Positions 18,260-26,376 are shown, counted from the first letter of the stretch. The stretch: 36,982 nucleotides of DNA from Cognatazoarcus sp050303815 (GCA_050303815.1 JBNLCM010000054.1:1-36982); one strand, 5' to 3'. Made by a program: numbers and translations. The notes: generated by a model from the sequence alone, not told the origin.

Positions 18260-18816
18260 GCGGCCTGGCCCATACGCCGTATGGCGCGCCATCGCCCTGG
18301 CTGGTCCGCTTCGCGCCGCTGATCGTCGCGGGGGGCGAAGTGCTGGACTACGCCTGCGGCGGCGGTCGGCACGCGCGCTGGCTGGCCTCCCGCGGCTATC
18401 GGGTCGAGGCCGTCGATCGCGACGCCCCGTCGCTCGACCTGCTCGCCGGTCTGCACAACATCCGGCCGCACCGGGCCGACCTCGAGGAGGGTCCCTGGCC
18501 CTTCGGCGGGCGGCAATTCGACGCGTTGGTCATGACCAACTACCTGTTCCGGCCGCGCTTCGCGATGATGCTGGCGCTGGTTGCGCCAGGCGGCGTGCTG
18601 ATCGCCGAGACCTTCATGGTGGGCAACGAGCGCTTCGGCAAGCCGTCGAACCCCGACTTCCTGTTGCGCCCGGGCGAGCTGATCGAACATGTCGCGGGGC
18701 CGTTCACGGTGGTCGCCTTCGAGCAGGGCCAGGTGGACTCGCCCAAGCCGGCGATGGTCCAGCGTATCTGCGCGGTGCGGGGCGGCACACCCACGGTCCT
18801 GCCCCCCGCCGCCTGA
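18256..18816 (+). CDS. SAM-dependent methyltransferase, class I
   Basis: A 186-residue small methyltransferase. Motif I is VLDYACGGGRHARWLASRGY and the acidic residue that ends strand 2 is in VEAVDRD. Later segments are FDALVMTNYLFRP and LVAPGGVLIAETFMVGNERF, as in TehB/UbiE-like small-molecule methyltransferases. The GTG start at 18256 overlaps the gabD stop by 4 bp, so translation is coupled. The substrate cannot be read from the sequence. The related TehB group acts on tellurite and similar oxyanions; the adjacent selenium genes make a chalcogen substrate conceivable, but there is no direct support. It converges with selU, leaving only 4 bp between stops. Confidence 0.85.
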   Translation: MSGLAHTPYGAPSPWLVRFAPLIVAGGEVLDYACGGGRHARWLASRGYRVEAVDRDAPSLDLLAGLHNIRPHRADLEEGPWPFGGRQFDALVMTNYLFRPRFAMMLALVAPGGVLIAETFMVGNERFGKPSNPDFLLRPGELIEHVAGPFTVVAFEQGQVDSPKPAMVQRICAVRGGTPTVLPPAA

Positions 18817-18820
18817 TCGC

Positions 18821-19873
18821 TCAACCGGCCTCGTCTGCCAGGATCCGCGCGGCCAGCCGACTGACGCCGGCCTCTCCGAGGTCGTCGCAGTCGTAGTGGC
18901 GGGCTTCGCCGAAGCGCACGTAGTTGTGATTCTGGCTGCGATGGTAGAGCGGGTCGTAGTGCTGGTCGATGAATTCGCCGAACAGGGTCCGGAAGTCGCG
19001 GGCGTCCGCCAGCGCGCACCAGCGGTCGAGGGTCTCGTTGCTTTGCAGGCTCTTGAGGCACGAGATGCGAAACTTGAGATCGGCCACGTCGTCACCCAGG
19101 TAGGCATAGTCGCGCAGCAGGAACGCGAGGCGCGCGTCGCGCGTGGCGTCGATGGCCACGCAGGGGCTGGCCCGCATCGCCCCGATGAGGGCGTCCGGCA
19201 CATGGGTGCGGCCGATCTTCTTGCTCTCGGCCTCGACGTAGACCGGCCGGGCCGGGTCCAGGCGTCGCAGGATGGCCCAGGTCTCGGACTCGAAGCGCTT
19301 CTGGCTCGGCTGCGGCGTGCCCGGGATCGATCCCAGCACCGATCCCTTGTGGCGCGCCAGGCCCTCCAGGTCGAGCACCTGCGCGCCAGCGGCGGCGAGG
19401 GCCTCCAGGACGCGCGTCTTGCCGCTGCCGGTGGCGCCACAGACGACCCGCCAGTCGATGCGGGGTGCCAGGGCGTCAAGCGCCTGGACCATCTCGCGGC
19501 GCCAGGCCTTGTAGCCGCCGTCGAGCTGGTGCGCGTCCCAGCCGATCATCCGCATCCAGCTGACGAACGAGCCGCTGCGCTGGCCACCTCGCCAGCAATA
19601 GACGAGCGGTCGCCACTTCTTGGGCCGGTCCTGGAACTTCTCGAGCAGGTGACGCGCCAGATTGGCGGCCACCAGCGCACCACCGAGGCGGCGCGCCTCA
19701 AAGGGCGACACCTGCTTGTAGATGGTGCCGACGCGCGCGCGCTCGTCGTTGTCGAGGACGGGGCAGTTGATCGCGCCGGGGATGGCGTCCTCCTCGAACT
19801 CCGCCGGTGAGCGGACGTCGATGATCTCGTCAAACTCATCCAGCTGTGCTACGGTCGCGACGCCTTTGTTCAT
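18821..19873 (-). CDS. selU: tRNA 2-selenouridine synthase SelU/MnmH
   Basis: A 350-residue protein, about the size of E. coli SelU (YbbB/MnmH). The N-terminal rhodanese domain carries catalytic C93 in LVYCWRGGQRS. The C-terminal P-loop domain has Walker A GATGSGKT at 146-153. The family-specific segments RFESETWAILRRLD and AESKKIGRTHVPDALI are present. It uses selenophosphate to convert 2-thiouridine at the wobble position of tRNAs for Lys, Glu and Gln to 2-selenouridine, through a geranylated intermediate. The frame is open upstream, but ATG 19873 is chosen because it leaves a normal N-terminus and a 59-bp divergent promoter region shared with selD, the selenophosphate donor gene. Confidence 0.95.
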   Translation of the reverse strand: MNKGVATVAQLDEFDEIIDVRSPAEFEEDAIPGAINCPVLDNDERARVGTIYKQVSPFEARRLGGALVAANLARHLLEKFQDRPKKWRPLVYCWRGGQRSGSFVSWMRMIGWDAHQLDGGYKAWRREMVQALDALAPRIDWRVVCGATGSGKTRVLEALAAAGAQVLDLEGLARHKGSVLGSIPGTPQPSQKRFESETWAILRRLDPARPVYVEAESKKIGRTHVPDALIGAMRASPCVAIDATRDARLAFLLRDYAYLGDDVADLKFRISCLKSLQSNETLDRWCALADARDFRTLFGEFIDQHYDPLYHRSQNHNYVRFGEARHYDCDDLGEAGVSRLAARILADEAG

Positions 19874-19889
19874 GCAATCCCTGCCCGTT

Positions 19890-19914
19890 CGGGCGACTGT
19901 CTCAAGACCGCCCG
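19890..19914. promoter_or_regulatory. Imperfect palindrome in the selU/selD divergent promoter region
   Basis: CGGGCG (19890-19895) and CGCCCG (19909-19914) flank a smaller palindrome GTCTCAAGAC (19899-19908), with three unpaired bases on the left. It sits in the 59 bp between the divergent selU and selD starts, an attractive place for a shared operator. No regulator is identified. Confidence 0.35.
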
Positions 19915-19932
19915 GAAGGGGCGGATCGGTCA

Positions 19933-20973
19933 ATGGAAACGATCAGACTCACGCAATTTTCCCACGGTGGCGGATGCGGCTGCAAAATCGCGCCGGCCGT
20001 CCTCGCCGACCTGTTGTCGCGCGCGCCCGCCGGCATCGTGCCGCCACAGCTGCTGGTGGGGGCCGAGACGGCGGACGACGCCGCCGTCTACCAGCTCAAC
20101 GAGCGTCAGGCCATCGTGGCCACCACCGATTTCTTCACCCCGATTGTCGACGACCCGTTCGATTTCGGCCGGATTGCCGCGACCAATGCGATCTCGGACA
20201 TCTACGCCATGGGCGCGACGCCGATCATGGCCCTTGCCGTCGTGGGCATGCCCCTCGACAAGCTGCCGGGGGAGGTGGTCGGGCGAATCCTCGAAGGCGG
20301 CGCGAGCGTGTGCCGGGAGGCAGGTATCCCGATTGCCGGCGGGCACTCGATTGACGTGCTGGAGCCCATCTACGGGCTCGTTGCCCTGGGCATCGTGGAC
20401 CCCGCGCAGGTCAAGCGCAATGCCGGCGCCCAGCCGGGCGACCGGCTGGTGCTCGGCAAGCCGCTGGGCGTGGGTATCCTGTCGGCGGCCCTGAAGAAGG
20501 GGCGGCTGGACGCGGAGGGCTACGCAGAGATGATCCACCACACGACCCGTCTCAATACCCCCGGACCGACGCTGGCCGCGATGTCGGCGGTCCATGCCCT
20601 CACCGACGTGACGGGGTTCGGGCTGGCGGGGCATTTGCTCGAGATCTGCCGGGGCTCGGGCCTGGCGGCACGCCTGCAGTTCGACCGGATCCCGCTGATC
20701 GAGGCGGCGGCCGGCTTTGCTCGCGAAGGCATCGCCACAGGCGCCTCGGGACGCAACTGGGCGGGTTACTGCGAGCAGGTCCATCTCGCGCCGGGCCTGC
20801 AGGACTGGCAGCAGAAGCTCCTCACCGATCCGCAGACCAGCGGTGGCCTGCTGGTGAGCTGCTCGCCGGACGCCGTGCCGGCCGTGATCGCCTGCTTCCA
20901 TGAGGCGGGCTTCGACCGTGCCGCCGAGATCGGCGGGCTGTCGGCCGGTCTGGTGTCCCTGTCGGTGGCCTGA
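19933..20973 (+). CDS. selD: Selenide, water dikinase SelD
   Basis: A 346-residue selenophosphate synthetase, normal length. It makes selenophosphate from selenide and ATP. The N-terminus RLTQFSHGGGCGCKIAP gives the catalytic pair C15 and K18, which match C17 and K20 of E. coli SelD; the active-site residue is Cys, not selenocysteine. The AIR-synthase-like fold follows, with metal-binding aspartates in AETADDAAVYQL and TDFFTPIVDDPFDFG, then NAISDIYAMGA, and the C-terminal PQTSGGLLVSC. ATG 19933 matches the family start. Divergence from selU, and the absence of selA/selB in the window, point to tRNA selenation; selenoprotein synthesis may also be supported from genes elsewhere. Confidence 0.97.
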   Translation: METIRLTQFSHGGGCGCKIAPAVLADLLSRAPAGIVPPQLLVGAETADDAAVYQLNERQAIVATTDFFTPIVDDPFDFGRIAATNAISDIYAMGATPIMALAVVGMPLDKLPGEVVGRILEGGASVCREAGIPIAGGHSIDVLEPIYGLVALGIVDPAQVKRNAGAQPGDRLVLGKPLGVGILSAALKKGRLDAEGYAEMIHHTTRLNTPGPTLAAMSAVHALTDVTGFGLAGHLLEICRGSGLAARLQFDRIPLIEAAAGFAREGIATGASGRNWAGYCEQVHLAPGLQDWQQKLLTDPQTSGGLLVSCSPDAVPAVIACFHEAGFDRAAEIGGLSAGLVSLSVA

Positions 20974-20996
20974 GCGCCCGCCATCTCAGCGGGCGC
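20974..20996. terminator. Hairpin between convergent selD and tesA (possible bidirectional terminator)
   Basis: GCGCCCGC (20974-20981) and GCGGGCGC (20989-20996) pair perfectly around a 7-nt loop. The hairpin begins immediately after the selD stop and includes the tesA stop codon in its loop. There is no T-tract on either side, so it may act as a boundary or a factor-assisted terminator rather than a strong intrinsic one. Confidence 0.5.
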
Positions 20997-21603
20997 CCTC
21001 CAGCAGTGGCTGCAGGGCGCCGAGCACATGGCGCATCAGGGCGGGCTGGGCCTCTGCGGTGGGGTGCAGCCCGTCGCTCTGGAAGCGGCCGCGGTCCAGT
21101 GCAACGGGCTCCAGCAGGAAGGGCAGCAGGGGTACGTTCAGGGCGTTCGCCGTTTTTTCGAAGCTTTCCTGGAACTTGGCGGCGTAAGCCGGGCCATAGT
21201 TCGGTGGTATCCGCATCCCGACCAGCAGCACCCGGGCGCCCGCGTCCTGGGCGGCACGGATCATGGCCTCGAGGTTGCCGCGCATCAGGCGCGCGGGCAG
21301 GCCGCGCAGCCCGTCGTTGGCGCCGAGGGCGAGGATCAGGACGTCGGGCCGGTGGCGGGCGATGGCGTCGGGCAGGCGCGAGCGGCCGCCGGCGGTGGTT
21401 TCTCCGGAGATGCTGCCATTGACGACGGTGGCGTCCAGCCCGCGGTCGCGCAAGGTGGTTTCAAGCAGGCTCGGCCAGGCCTGCTCGGCGCGAAGACCGT
21501 AGCCTGCCGATAGACTGTCGCCCCAGACAAGTATCGTGGCGGCCTGTGCCAGGCCGGCCCAACAAAGGACAATGCATACCGCGATGGATCGCAACCCTGT
21601 CAT
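20986..21603 (-). CDS. tesA: TesA-type periplasmic GDSL esterase/lysophospholipase
   Basis: A 205-residue SGNH hydrolase matching TesA (acyl-CoA thioesterase I / lysophospholipase L1). A Sec signal peptide (MTGLRSIAVCIVLCWAGLAQA) is followed by ATILVWGDSLSAGYG with nucleophile S30. The block II glycine lies in NGSISGETTAGG, the block III Asn in ALGANDGLRG, and the Asp-His pair in SDGLHPTAEAQ. It hydrolyses acyl thioesters, lysophospholipids and esters in the periplasm. The start at 21603 lies inside the divergent ABC ATPase gene, so the two coding regions overlap head to head by 20 bp. The tesA/ybbA pairing is widespread in proteobacteria. Confidence 0.94.
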   Translation of the reverse strand: MTGLRSIAVCIVLCWAGLAQAATILVWGDSLSAGYGLRAEQAWPSLLETTLRDRGLDATVVNGSISGETTAGGRSRLPDAIARHRPDVLILALGANDGLRGLPARLMRGNLEAMIRAAQDAGARVLLVGMRIPPNYGPAYAAKFQESFEKTANALNVPLLPFLLEPVALDRGRFQSDGLHPTAEAQPALMRHVLGALQPLLEGAR

Positions 21604-22303
21604 TCCTCACTCCAGTCCGGTGATCGAGGCGAACGGCCTTGGTCGAGTCGTGACCATTTCCGGCGACACCCAGCCCTTGACCATCCTCGACGACGTGAGT
21701 TTCGCGGTCGGGGAGGGCGAGACGGTCGCCATCGTCGGGGCGTCCGGGTCCGGCAAGTCTACCTTGCTGGGGCTGCTGGCCGGCCTGGACACGCCGAGCA
21801 GCGGCGACGTCCGCATCCGCGGGCAGTCCCTGTTCGCCCTCGACGAGGATGCGCGGGCGGCCCTTCGTGGCGAGCAGGTCGGGTTCGTGTTCCAGTCCTT
21901 CCAGCTCTTGCCGGCACTCACTGCCCTCGAGAACGTGATGCTGCCGCTCGAACTGGCGGGCGCGGCCCGCGCCGAGGGCACGGCCCGGGAGTGGCTCGAT
22001 CGGGTTGGCCTGGCCGGGCGCGTTGCGCACTACCCGCGGCAGCTGTCGGGGGGCGAGCAGCAGCGCGTGGCGCTGGCGCGCGCGTTCGCGACCGAGCCGT
22101 CCCTGCTGCTGGCCGATGAGCCCACCGGGAACCTCGATGCGACGACCGGCGCGGCCATCATCGAGCTTCTGTTCTCGCTCAACCGGGAGCGGGGAACCAC
22201 CCTGCTGCTCGTGACCCACGACGAGGAACTGGCCGCACGCTGCGACCGGCAATTGCGCATGCACGCTGGCGCGCTGGTCGAGGCGGAACTTGCCGAGCGC
22301 TAG
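21584..22303 (+). CDS. ybbA: YbbA/LolD-type ABC transporter ATPase, no adjacent permease
   Basis: A 239-residue ABC ATPase of the MacB/LolD group. It has Walker A GASGSGKST, Q-loop FVFQSFQLLPAL, signature LSGGEQQRVALARAF, Walker B LLLADEPTGNLD and the H-loop LVTHDEELA. These ATPases normally power FtsX-type mechanotransmission permeases such as YbbP, and ybbA-ybbP next to tesA is the common arrangement. Here the next gene is a hemerythrin, so the partner permease is missing from this locus or encoded elsewhere. ATG 21584 (MDRNPVIPHSS) was chosen over an upstream in-frame ATG because it avoids a longer overlap with tesA; ATGs further down would cut into the fold. Confidence 0.9.
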   Translation: MDRNPVIPHSSPVIEANGLGRVVTISGDTQPLTILDDVSFAVGEGETVAIVGASGSGKSTLLGLLAGLDTPSSGDVRIRGQSLFALDEDARAALRGEQVGFVFQSFQLLPALTALENVMLPLELAGAARAEGTAREWLDRVGLAGRVAHYPRQLSGGEQQRVALARAFATEPSLLLADEPTGNLDATTGAAIIELLFSLNRERGTTLLLVTHDEELAARCDRQLRMHAGALVEAELAER

Positions 22304-22400
22304 CTCCCGTCGGGCCGGCGCGCATCCCGGGCCTTCCTCGTGGCTTCCGGATCTCGTGACTGTGAGGCAGATCAAGGTTCGCGTCCGGGACCGTATCGCA

Positions 22401-22417
22401 AGCACGGTGATCGTGCT
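22401..22417. repeat. Short hairpin between ybbA-like gene and hemerythrin
   Basis: AGCACG (22401-22406) and CGTGCT (22412-22417) pair around 5 nt, followed by a short TTTT eight bases on. It may be a weak terminator for the ABC gene. TAAAAT at 22479-22484, 32 bp upstream of the hemerythrin start, could be that gene's -10, but no good -35 is seen. Nothing else is evident in this 213-bp gap. Confidence 0.3.
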
Positions 22418-22516
22418 GGAATGATTTTCACAGACCGGTGCAGCCGGCGATTGCGAGGCATCGCACGGCGGCTCGCGCTAAAATCCACGTTTCAGTTTCG
22501 CATGAGGCGGGAAAGC

Positions 22517-22924
22517 ATGTCGCTGATCGAATGGACCCCCTCTCTGGCGACCGGCCAGATGGAGATCGACGCGCAGCATACTGTGCTGGTGGCGATCCTC
22601 AATCGCCTGCACGACGCGATTCAGCGTGGAGAGGCCGAGGCGACGACGGGCCTGATCCTGCGTGAGCTGGTGGAGTACACGCATTACCATTTCGAAAGCG
22701 AGGAGGCGCTGATGGAGCGCGTCCCCGGCGAGGTGGCCAAGGCGCACAAGGCCAATCACCAGCGCTTGCTCGATCAGGTGCTCGAGTTCCAGGCCCAGTG
22801 CGAGCGGGGCGAGATCCATCCGCAGGAACTGCTGCAGTTCCTCAAGGACTGGCTGATGCTCCACATTACCGGGACCGACAAGCAACTCGCCACGATGCTG
22901 GTCAAGAACAGCCAGCCTGCCTGA
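22517..22924 (+). CDS. Bacteriohemerythrin
   Basis: A 135-residue single-domain hemerythrin, normal length. The di-iron ligands are all visible: His in DAQHTVLV, His and HxxxE in YTHYHFESEEALM, HxxxH in AHKANHQRLL, and HxxxxD in LHITGTDKQLA. It binds O2 reversibly and serves in oxygen storage, delivery or sensing in microaerobic bacteria. ATG 22517 is preceded by AGGCGGG at a workable distance; an ATG at 22502 in the same frame adds five residues. It is a single-gene unit, convergent with hpnE across 17 bp, with no chemotaxis or methane-oxidation partner nearby. Confidence 0.94.
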   Translation: MSLIEWTPSLATGQMEIDAQHTVLVAILNRLHDAIQRGEAEATTGLILRELVEYTHYHFESEEALMERVPGEVAKAHKANHQRLLDQVLEFQAQCERGEIHPQELLQFLKDWLMLHITGTDKQLATMLVKNSQPA

Positions 22925-22941
22925 GGGGGCCTCGCCGTCGT

Positions 22942-24237
22942 TCAGCGCAGTCGCGACAGCACGCCGCTGGCTGCCGCCTCGCCGCTGCGTACGGCGCCCT
23001 CTATCGTCGCGGGATAGGGCCCGCGGGTGTAGTCGCCCGCCAGCCAGAGGCCGTCCACCGGTGTCGCATTGCCGGGTCGCTCAAGGCCTGGCGTACAGGC
23101 AAAGGTCGCCCGCTTTTCGGCAATCGTCTGAATCCATTCCACGCTCGGCAAGCGCCCGAACGCGTGCTCGAGCTGTCGCTGGACCGCGAGCTCGAGTTCG
23201 GCGTGGCTCAGGGCGTCGTGCTCGCCGCGGGCGCTGATCACCGCTGCCAGCAGGCCGGGTGGTCCGCCCGACTGGTGACGATCGAACAGCCACTGGGCCG
23301 GGCCGCCGGTGAGCCCCATCAAGGGATAGGCCATGGGCGGCGCCGACTCGAGCTTCAGGTAGACGGTCGTGGTCGGCTGGTAGGTCAAGCCGGCAAGGGA
23401 CCGGACCAGTCCGGCGAGGGCGTCGAAGCCGGCCAGCAGGGCCCCGGCGTGGTAGGGCGCGGTGGCGATGACCACCTGAGTGTAGCCGGCCCAGGTCGGC
23501 CCGCCATCGAGCCAGAAGGCGCCGTCCTCAAGGCGAATGCCCTTGATCGGATCGCTGGTCCGCGTCGTGTGTCCGCGCCGGCCCAGCCAGCGCGTCGCCG
23601 GCACCGGGAAGAGTTCGGAGAGGTCAACGCGCGGGATCAGCATCTCGCTCGCCGAGGCCCCGGCGGCGAGGCTGTCCCTCAGCACGTTGGCAAACACCTG
23701 GGCCGAGGCCTCGCGGACAGGGGTGTTCAGCGCGGCCACGCAGAGCGGTTCCCAGACCCGCTCGCGCATCGTCCGGGTCTGGCCGGCATCAAGCAGCAGG
23801 TTCGCCACCGGCCGATCGGGAGAAACGATCCAGCGGCGCTGCTTGAGGTGGCGGACCAGCCGCGCCGCCGCCCGGCGGTCCGCCCAATCCATGCCCGTCG
23901 CGCGCAGGATGCCGAGGGCCAGGTGGAGCGGTGCGGGCAGGCGCGCGGCGCGGAGGCAGAAACCGTCCGGATAGGCGAGGGTGAGGGGCAGGCTCTCGAA
24001 TACCGTCGGTGAGACCCCGACCGCCCGCAGCAGGCCGAGGGTCCGGGTATAGGCGCCAATCAGCAGGTGCTGGCCGTTGTCGAGGGGAGTGTCTGGCCGG
24101 GCAACCACCCGCGCCCGCCCGCCGAGCACGCGGCCCGACTCGAACACCGTCACGCGGACGCGCCCGGAGCGGGCGAGGGCAACGGCGCAGGCCAGGCCGG
24201 CGTAGCCGCCGCCGATGACGGCGATCTCGGGTTTCAC
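22942..24237 (-). CDS. hpnE: Hydroxysqualene dehydroxylase HpnE
   Basis: A 431-residue FAD-dependent amine-oxidase/phytoene-desaturase-like protein of the squalene-associated type. The FAD-binding motif VIGGGYAGLACAVALA lies at about 7-22, followed by the FESGRVLGGRARVV strand. The C-terminal FAD motif is DGLWLAGDYTRGPYPATIEGAVRSGE. Known HpnE reduces hydroxysqualene to squalene, the last step of the HpnC-HpnD-HpnE route from farnesyl diphosphate. Its ATG overlaps the hpnD stop (ATGA), so it is the third gene of a coupled hpnC-hpnD-hpnE unit. No squalene-hopene cyclase is in the window. Confidence 0.93.
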   Translation of the reverse strand: MKPEIAVIGGGYAGLACAVALARSGRVRVTVFESGRVLGGRARVVARPDTPLDNGQHLLIGAYTRTLGLLRAVGVSPTVFESLPLTLAYPDGFCLRAARLPAPLHLALGILRATGMDWADRRAAARLVRHLKQRRWIVSPDRPVANLLLDAGQTRTMRERVWEPLCVAALNTPVREASAQVFANVLRDSLAAGASASEMLIPRVDLSELFPVPATRWLGRRGHTTRTSDPIKGIRLEDGAFWLDGGPTWAGYTQVVIATAPYHAGALLAGFDALAGLVRSLAGLTYQPTTTVYLKLESAPPMAYPLMGLTGGPAQWLFDRHQSGGPPGLLAAVISARGEHDALSHAELELAVQRQLEHAFGRLPSVEWIQTIAEKRATFACTPGLERPGNATPVDGLWLAGDYTRGPYPATIEGAVRSGEAAASGVLSRLR

Positions 24238-25073
24238 CCGCGAATCCAGGTGGTGCCGGCGAGCCAGACCTTGCGCAAGGGGGTCAGCGAGGTACGCCGG
24301 TCCAGCACCTGGAAGCCGTCGGCGCGGATCTCCGCCAGCAGCGTGCGATAGATCGAGGCCATGACCAGCCCCGGCCGTTGCGCCTTGCGGTCGACGGCGG
24401 GCAGCTGGGCGAAGGCCTTCTCGTAGAACGACTCGGCACGCTGGTACTGGAACTCCATCAGCGCGGCGAAACGCTCGGAGTGGTTCGCCTCGAGCAGATC
24501 CCCGGCCGGCACCTCGAAGCGCTGCAACTCGTCGATGGGCAGGTAGATCCGGCCGCGGCGGGCGTCCTCGCCGACGTCGCGAATGATGTTCGTGAGCTGG
24601 AAGGCCATGCCCAGGTCATGGGCGTACTTGAGGGTCTGGCGATCCTGGTAGCCGAAGATGCCGGCCGACAGCAGGCCGACCACGCTCGCGACGCGATAGC
24701 AATAGAGCTGGAGGTTGCGAAAATCCGGATAGCGGGCGATCTGCAGGTCCATCTGCATGCCGTCGATGATCTCGAGCAGCTGCTCGACCGGCAGATCGAA
24801 GCGCGTCGAGACGTCCTTCAGTGCCTGGGTCACCGGGTGCGACGCGCGGCCTTCGCTCATCGCGGCCACCTCGCCCCGCCACCAGTCGAGCTTGTTCTCC
24901 GCCAGGTTGGGGTCGTTGCACTCATCGACGACGTCGTCGACCTCGCGACAGAATGCGTACAGGGCCGTGATCGCCTGGCGCCGCTCGGGGGGCAGGAAAA
25001 GGAAGCTGTAGTAGAAGCTGGAGCCGCTGGCGGCGGCCTTGTCCTGGCAGTACTGGTGGAAGTCCATGCTCAT
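24234..25073 (-). CDS. hpnD: Presqualene diphosphate synthase HpnD
   Basis: A 279-residue trans-isoprenyl diphosphate synthase of the squalene/phytoene synthase family. The two Asp-rich Mg2+ sites are CREVDDVVDECND (first) and NIIRDVGEDARRGR (second). SGSSFYYSFLFLPPERRQAI is the family N-terminus. HpnD joins two farnesyl diphosphates to presqualene diphosphate. ATG 25073 (MSMDFHQYCQDKAAASGSS) overlaps the hpnC stop by 4 bp, so translation is coupled. It is assigned D rather than C from gene order and from the closer resemblance of its first site to phytoene synthase; the two are otherwise similar. Confidence 0.92.
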   Translation of the reverse strand: MSMDFHQYCQDKAAASGSSFYYSFLFLPPERRQAITALYAFCREVDDVVDECNDPNLAENKLDWWRGEVAAMSEGRASHPVTQALKDVSTRFDLPVEQLLEIIDGMQMDLQIARYPDFRNLQLYCYRVASVVGLLSAGIFGYQDRQTLKYAHDLGMAFQLTNIIRDVGEDARRGRIYLPIDELQRFEVPAGDLLEANHSERFAALMEFQYQRAESFYEKAFAQLPAVDRKAQRPGLVMASIYRTLLAEIRADGFQVLDRRTSLTPLRKVWLAGTTWIRG

Positions 25074-25882
25074 CCGTGGGTCGCGGCCCGCCAGGCGAGG
25101 CGCAGCCAGTCCGGGCGCCCCAGTACGGGGCGATGATCGAACACATCGTAGCCGACTGCCTCGATGCGTTCCAGAATTCGCAGGCCCCCCTGGACGATCA
25201 GCCGAAGTTCCCAACCGATGCGACCCGGCAGCCGACGGGCGAGGGGGGCGCCGTCCTGCATCATCTGGCGCGCCCGCTCGCACTCGAAGGCCATCAGGGC
25301 ACGCCAGGCGTCGTCGATCCGACGCTCGCCGATCTGCGCCTCGTCGACCCGGAAGCGGGCACGGCTGTCGGCCGGCAGGTAGATCCGGTCCTTGTCCCAG
25401 TCCACCGCGACGTCCTGCCAGAAGTTGATCAGTTGCAGGGCCGTGCAGATCGCGTCCGATTGCCGCAGGTCCTCGGCTGACTCGTGACCATAGAGCCGCA
25501 GCAGCAGGCGCCCGACGGGGTTGGCCGAGCGCCGGCAGTAGTCGAGGAGCTCGTCGAAATCACGATACCGGGTCTGGACCACGTCCTGGCTGAACGCATC
25601 CAGCAGGTCGCGCAGCGGGGCGATCGGGAGGTCCCACTCGCGCACGTTGCGGGCGAGGCGGGCGAAGAGGGGGGCCGCTGGCGTCTCGCCGCGCTCGATG
25701 GCGGCCAGGGACTCGCGGTAGGCCGTCAGTCCAGCCAGTCGCTCGTCGGCGGAGGCGTTGCCCTCGTCGGCGATGTCATCGGCCGAACGCGCGAACGCAT
25801 AGATCGCCTCGACCGGTTCGCGCAGGCGAGCCGGCAACAGCAGCGAGGCAACAGGAAAGTTCTCGTAGTGGTCGACGGGCAT
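25070..25882 (-). CDS. hpnC: Hydroxysqualene synthase HpnC
   Basis: A 270-residue squalene/phytoene synthase homologue and the first gene of hpnC-hpnD-hpnE. The N-terminus YENFPVASLLLPARLREPV and the first Asp site RSADDIADEGNAS are typical of HpnC. The second Asp site is NFWQDVAVDWDKDRIYLP. In the known pathway HpnC converts presqualene diphosphate to hydroxysqualene. The start is ATG 25882. The product squalene would feed hopanoid synthesis, but no cyclase or later hpn gene is present here, so those genes must lie elsewhere. Confidence 0.93.
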   Translation of the reverse strand: MPVDHYENFPVASLLLPARLREPVEAIYAFARSADDIADEGNASADERLAGLTAYRESLAAIERGETPAAPLFARLARNVREWDLPIAPLRDLLDAFSQDVVQTRYRDFDELLDYCRRSANPVGRLLLRLYGHESAEDLRQSDAICTALQLINFWQDVAVDWDKDRIYLPADSRARFRVDEAQIGERRIDDAWRALMAFECERARQMMQDGAPLARRLPGRIGWELRLIVQGGLRILERIEAVGYDVFDHRPVLGRPDWLRLAWRAATHG

Positions 25883-25955
25883 GGCGGGCGGCCGGAGTAT
25901 AGCGGATGGACCGGGCCCCGCCCCGCCGGGATGCTGGCGCCGTGGGCGTGAATGC

Positions 25956-26342
25956 TCAGGGCAGGTCGGCGGAGAGGTCGCAACCGAGAAAGGCGGCAGC
26001 CGCGTCGCGGGTCGAGAAAATGCCGATCGGGTGCTGGGCCGAGGCGATGGTTTGGTAGAGCACCGACAGGGCCGTCGCGACCGGTCCGCTGACGATGACC
26101 GCCCAGCGTCCCGTCGACAGGTGGGTGTCCACCATGTAGCGCGCCAGTTCTTCCGCCTTCTCGGCGCGGGACTGCTTCAGGGAGATGGCGCGCATATCCA
26201 CCACGGCCATGTAGGCGGGGTGGTAGTCGGGCATGTCGTGGAGCGATTCCAGCCACGCCATGACATCGTCGAAATCGATCGCGCCCTGGAATCGGGCAAC
26301 GACGAGGCGACGCAGGGAATCAATACGGACAGAGTGGGCCAT
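25956..26342 (-). CDS. SpoIIAA/STAS-like hypothetical protein
   Basis: A 128-residue cytoplasmic protein with an alternating strand/helix pattern: RLVVARFQGAIDFDDVMAWL, then PAYMAVVDMRAISLKQSRAEK, WAVIVSGPVATALSVLYQTI, and IGIFSTRDAAAAFLGCDLS. This resembles the SpoIIAA-like/STAS fold found in small bacterial proteins of unknown function. The putative phosphorylatable serine of anti-sigma antagonists is not clearly placed, so regulation of a sigma factor is not claimed. ATG 26342 is used; ATG 26381 would add 13 residues and neither has a clear ribosome-binding site. It is downstream of the CoA-transferase-family gene and upstream of hpnC on the same strand, with no obvious link to either. Confidence 0.75.
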   Translation of the reverse strand: MAHSVRIDSLRRLVVARFQGAIDFDDVMAWLESLHDMPDYHPAYMAVVDMRAISLKQSRAEKAEELARYMVDTHLSTGRWAVIVSGPVATALSVLYQTIASAQHPIGIFSTRDAAAAFLGCDLSADLP

Positions 26343-26361
26343 GGATTCGGTCGAGGTGTCA

Positions 26362-26376
26362 CTGGCATTTTGCCAG
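26362..26376. repeat. CTGGCA-TTT-TGCCAG palindrome upstream of the STAS-like gene
   Basis: A perfect 6-bp inverted repeat with a TTT loop, ending 20 bp upstream of the chosen ATG (26342) on the minus strand. It could be an operator or a leader hairpin near the ribosome-binding site. If the start is actually at 26381, it lies inside the coding region. Confidence 0.35.

Noticed and set aside
18256..18816. Assignment of the methyltransferase as tellurite resistance TehB
   Set aside because: Only generic class I motifs are visible; no TehA or tellurite genes are nearby, so only the fold is called.
19933..20000. Possible selenocysteine in SelD
   Set aside because: The active-site codon encodes Cys (C15) in GGGCGCK; there is no in-frame TGA and no SECIS-like hairpin is needed.
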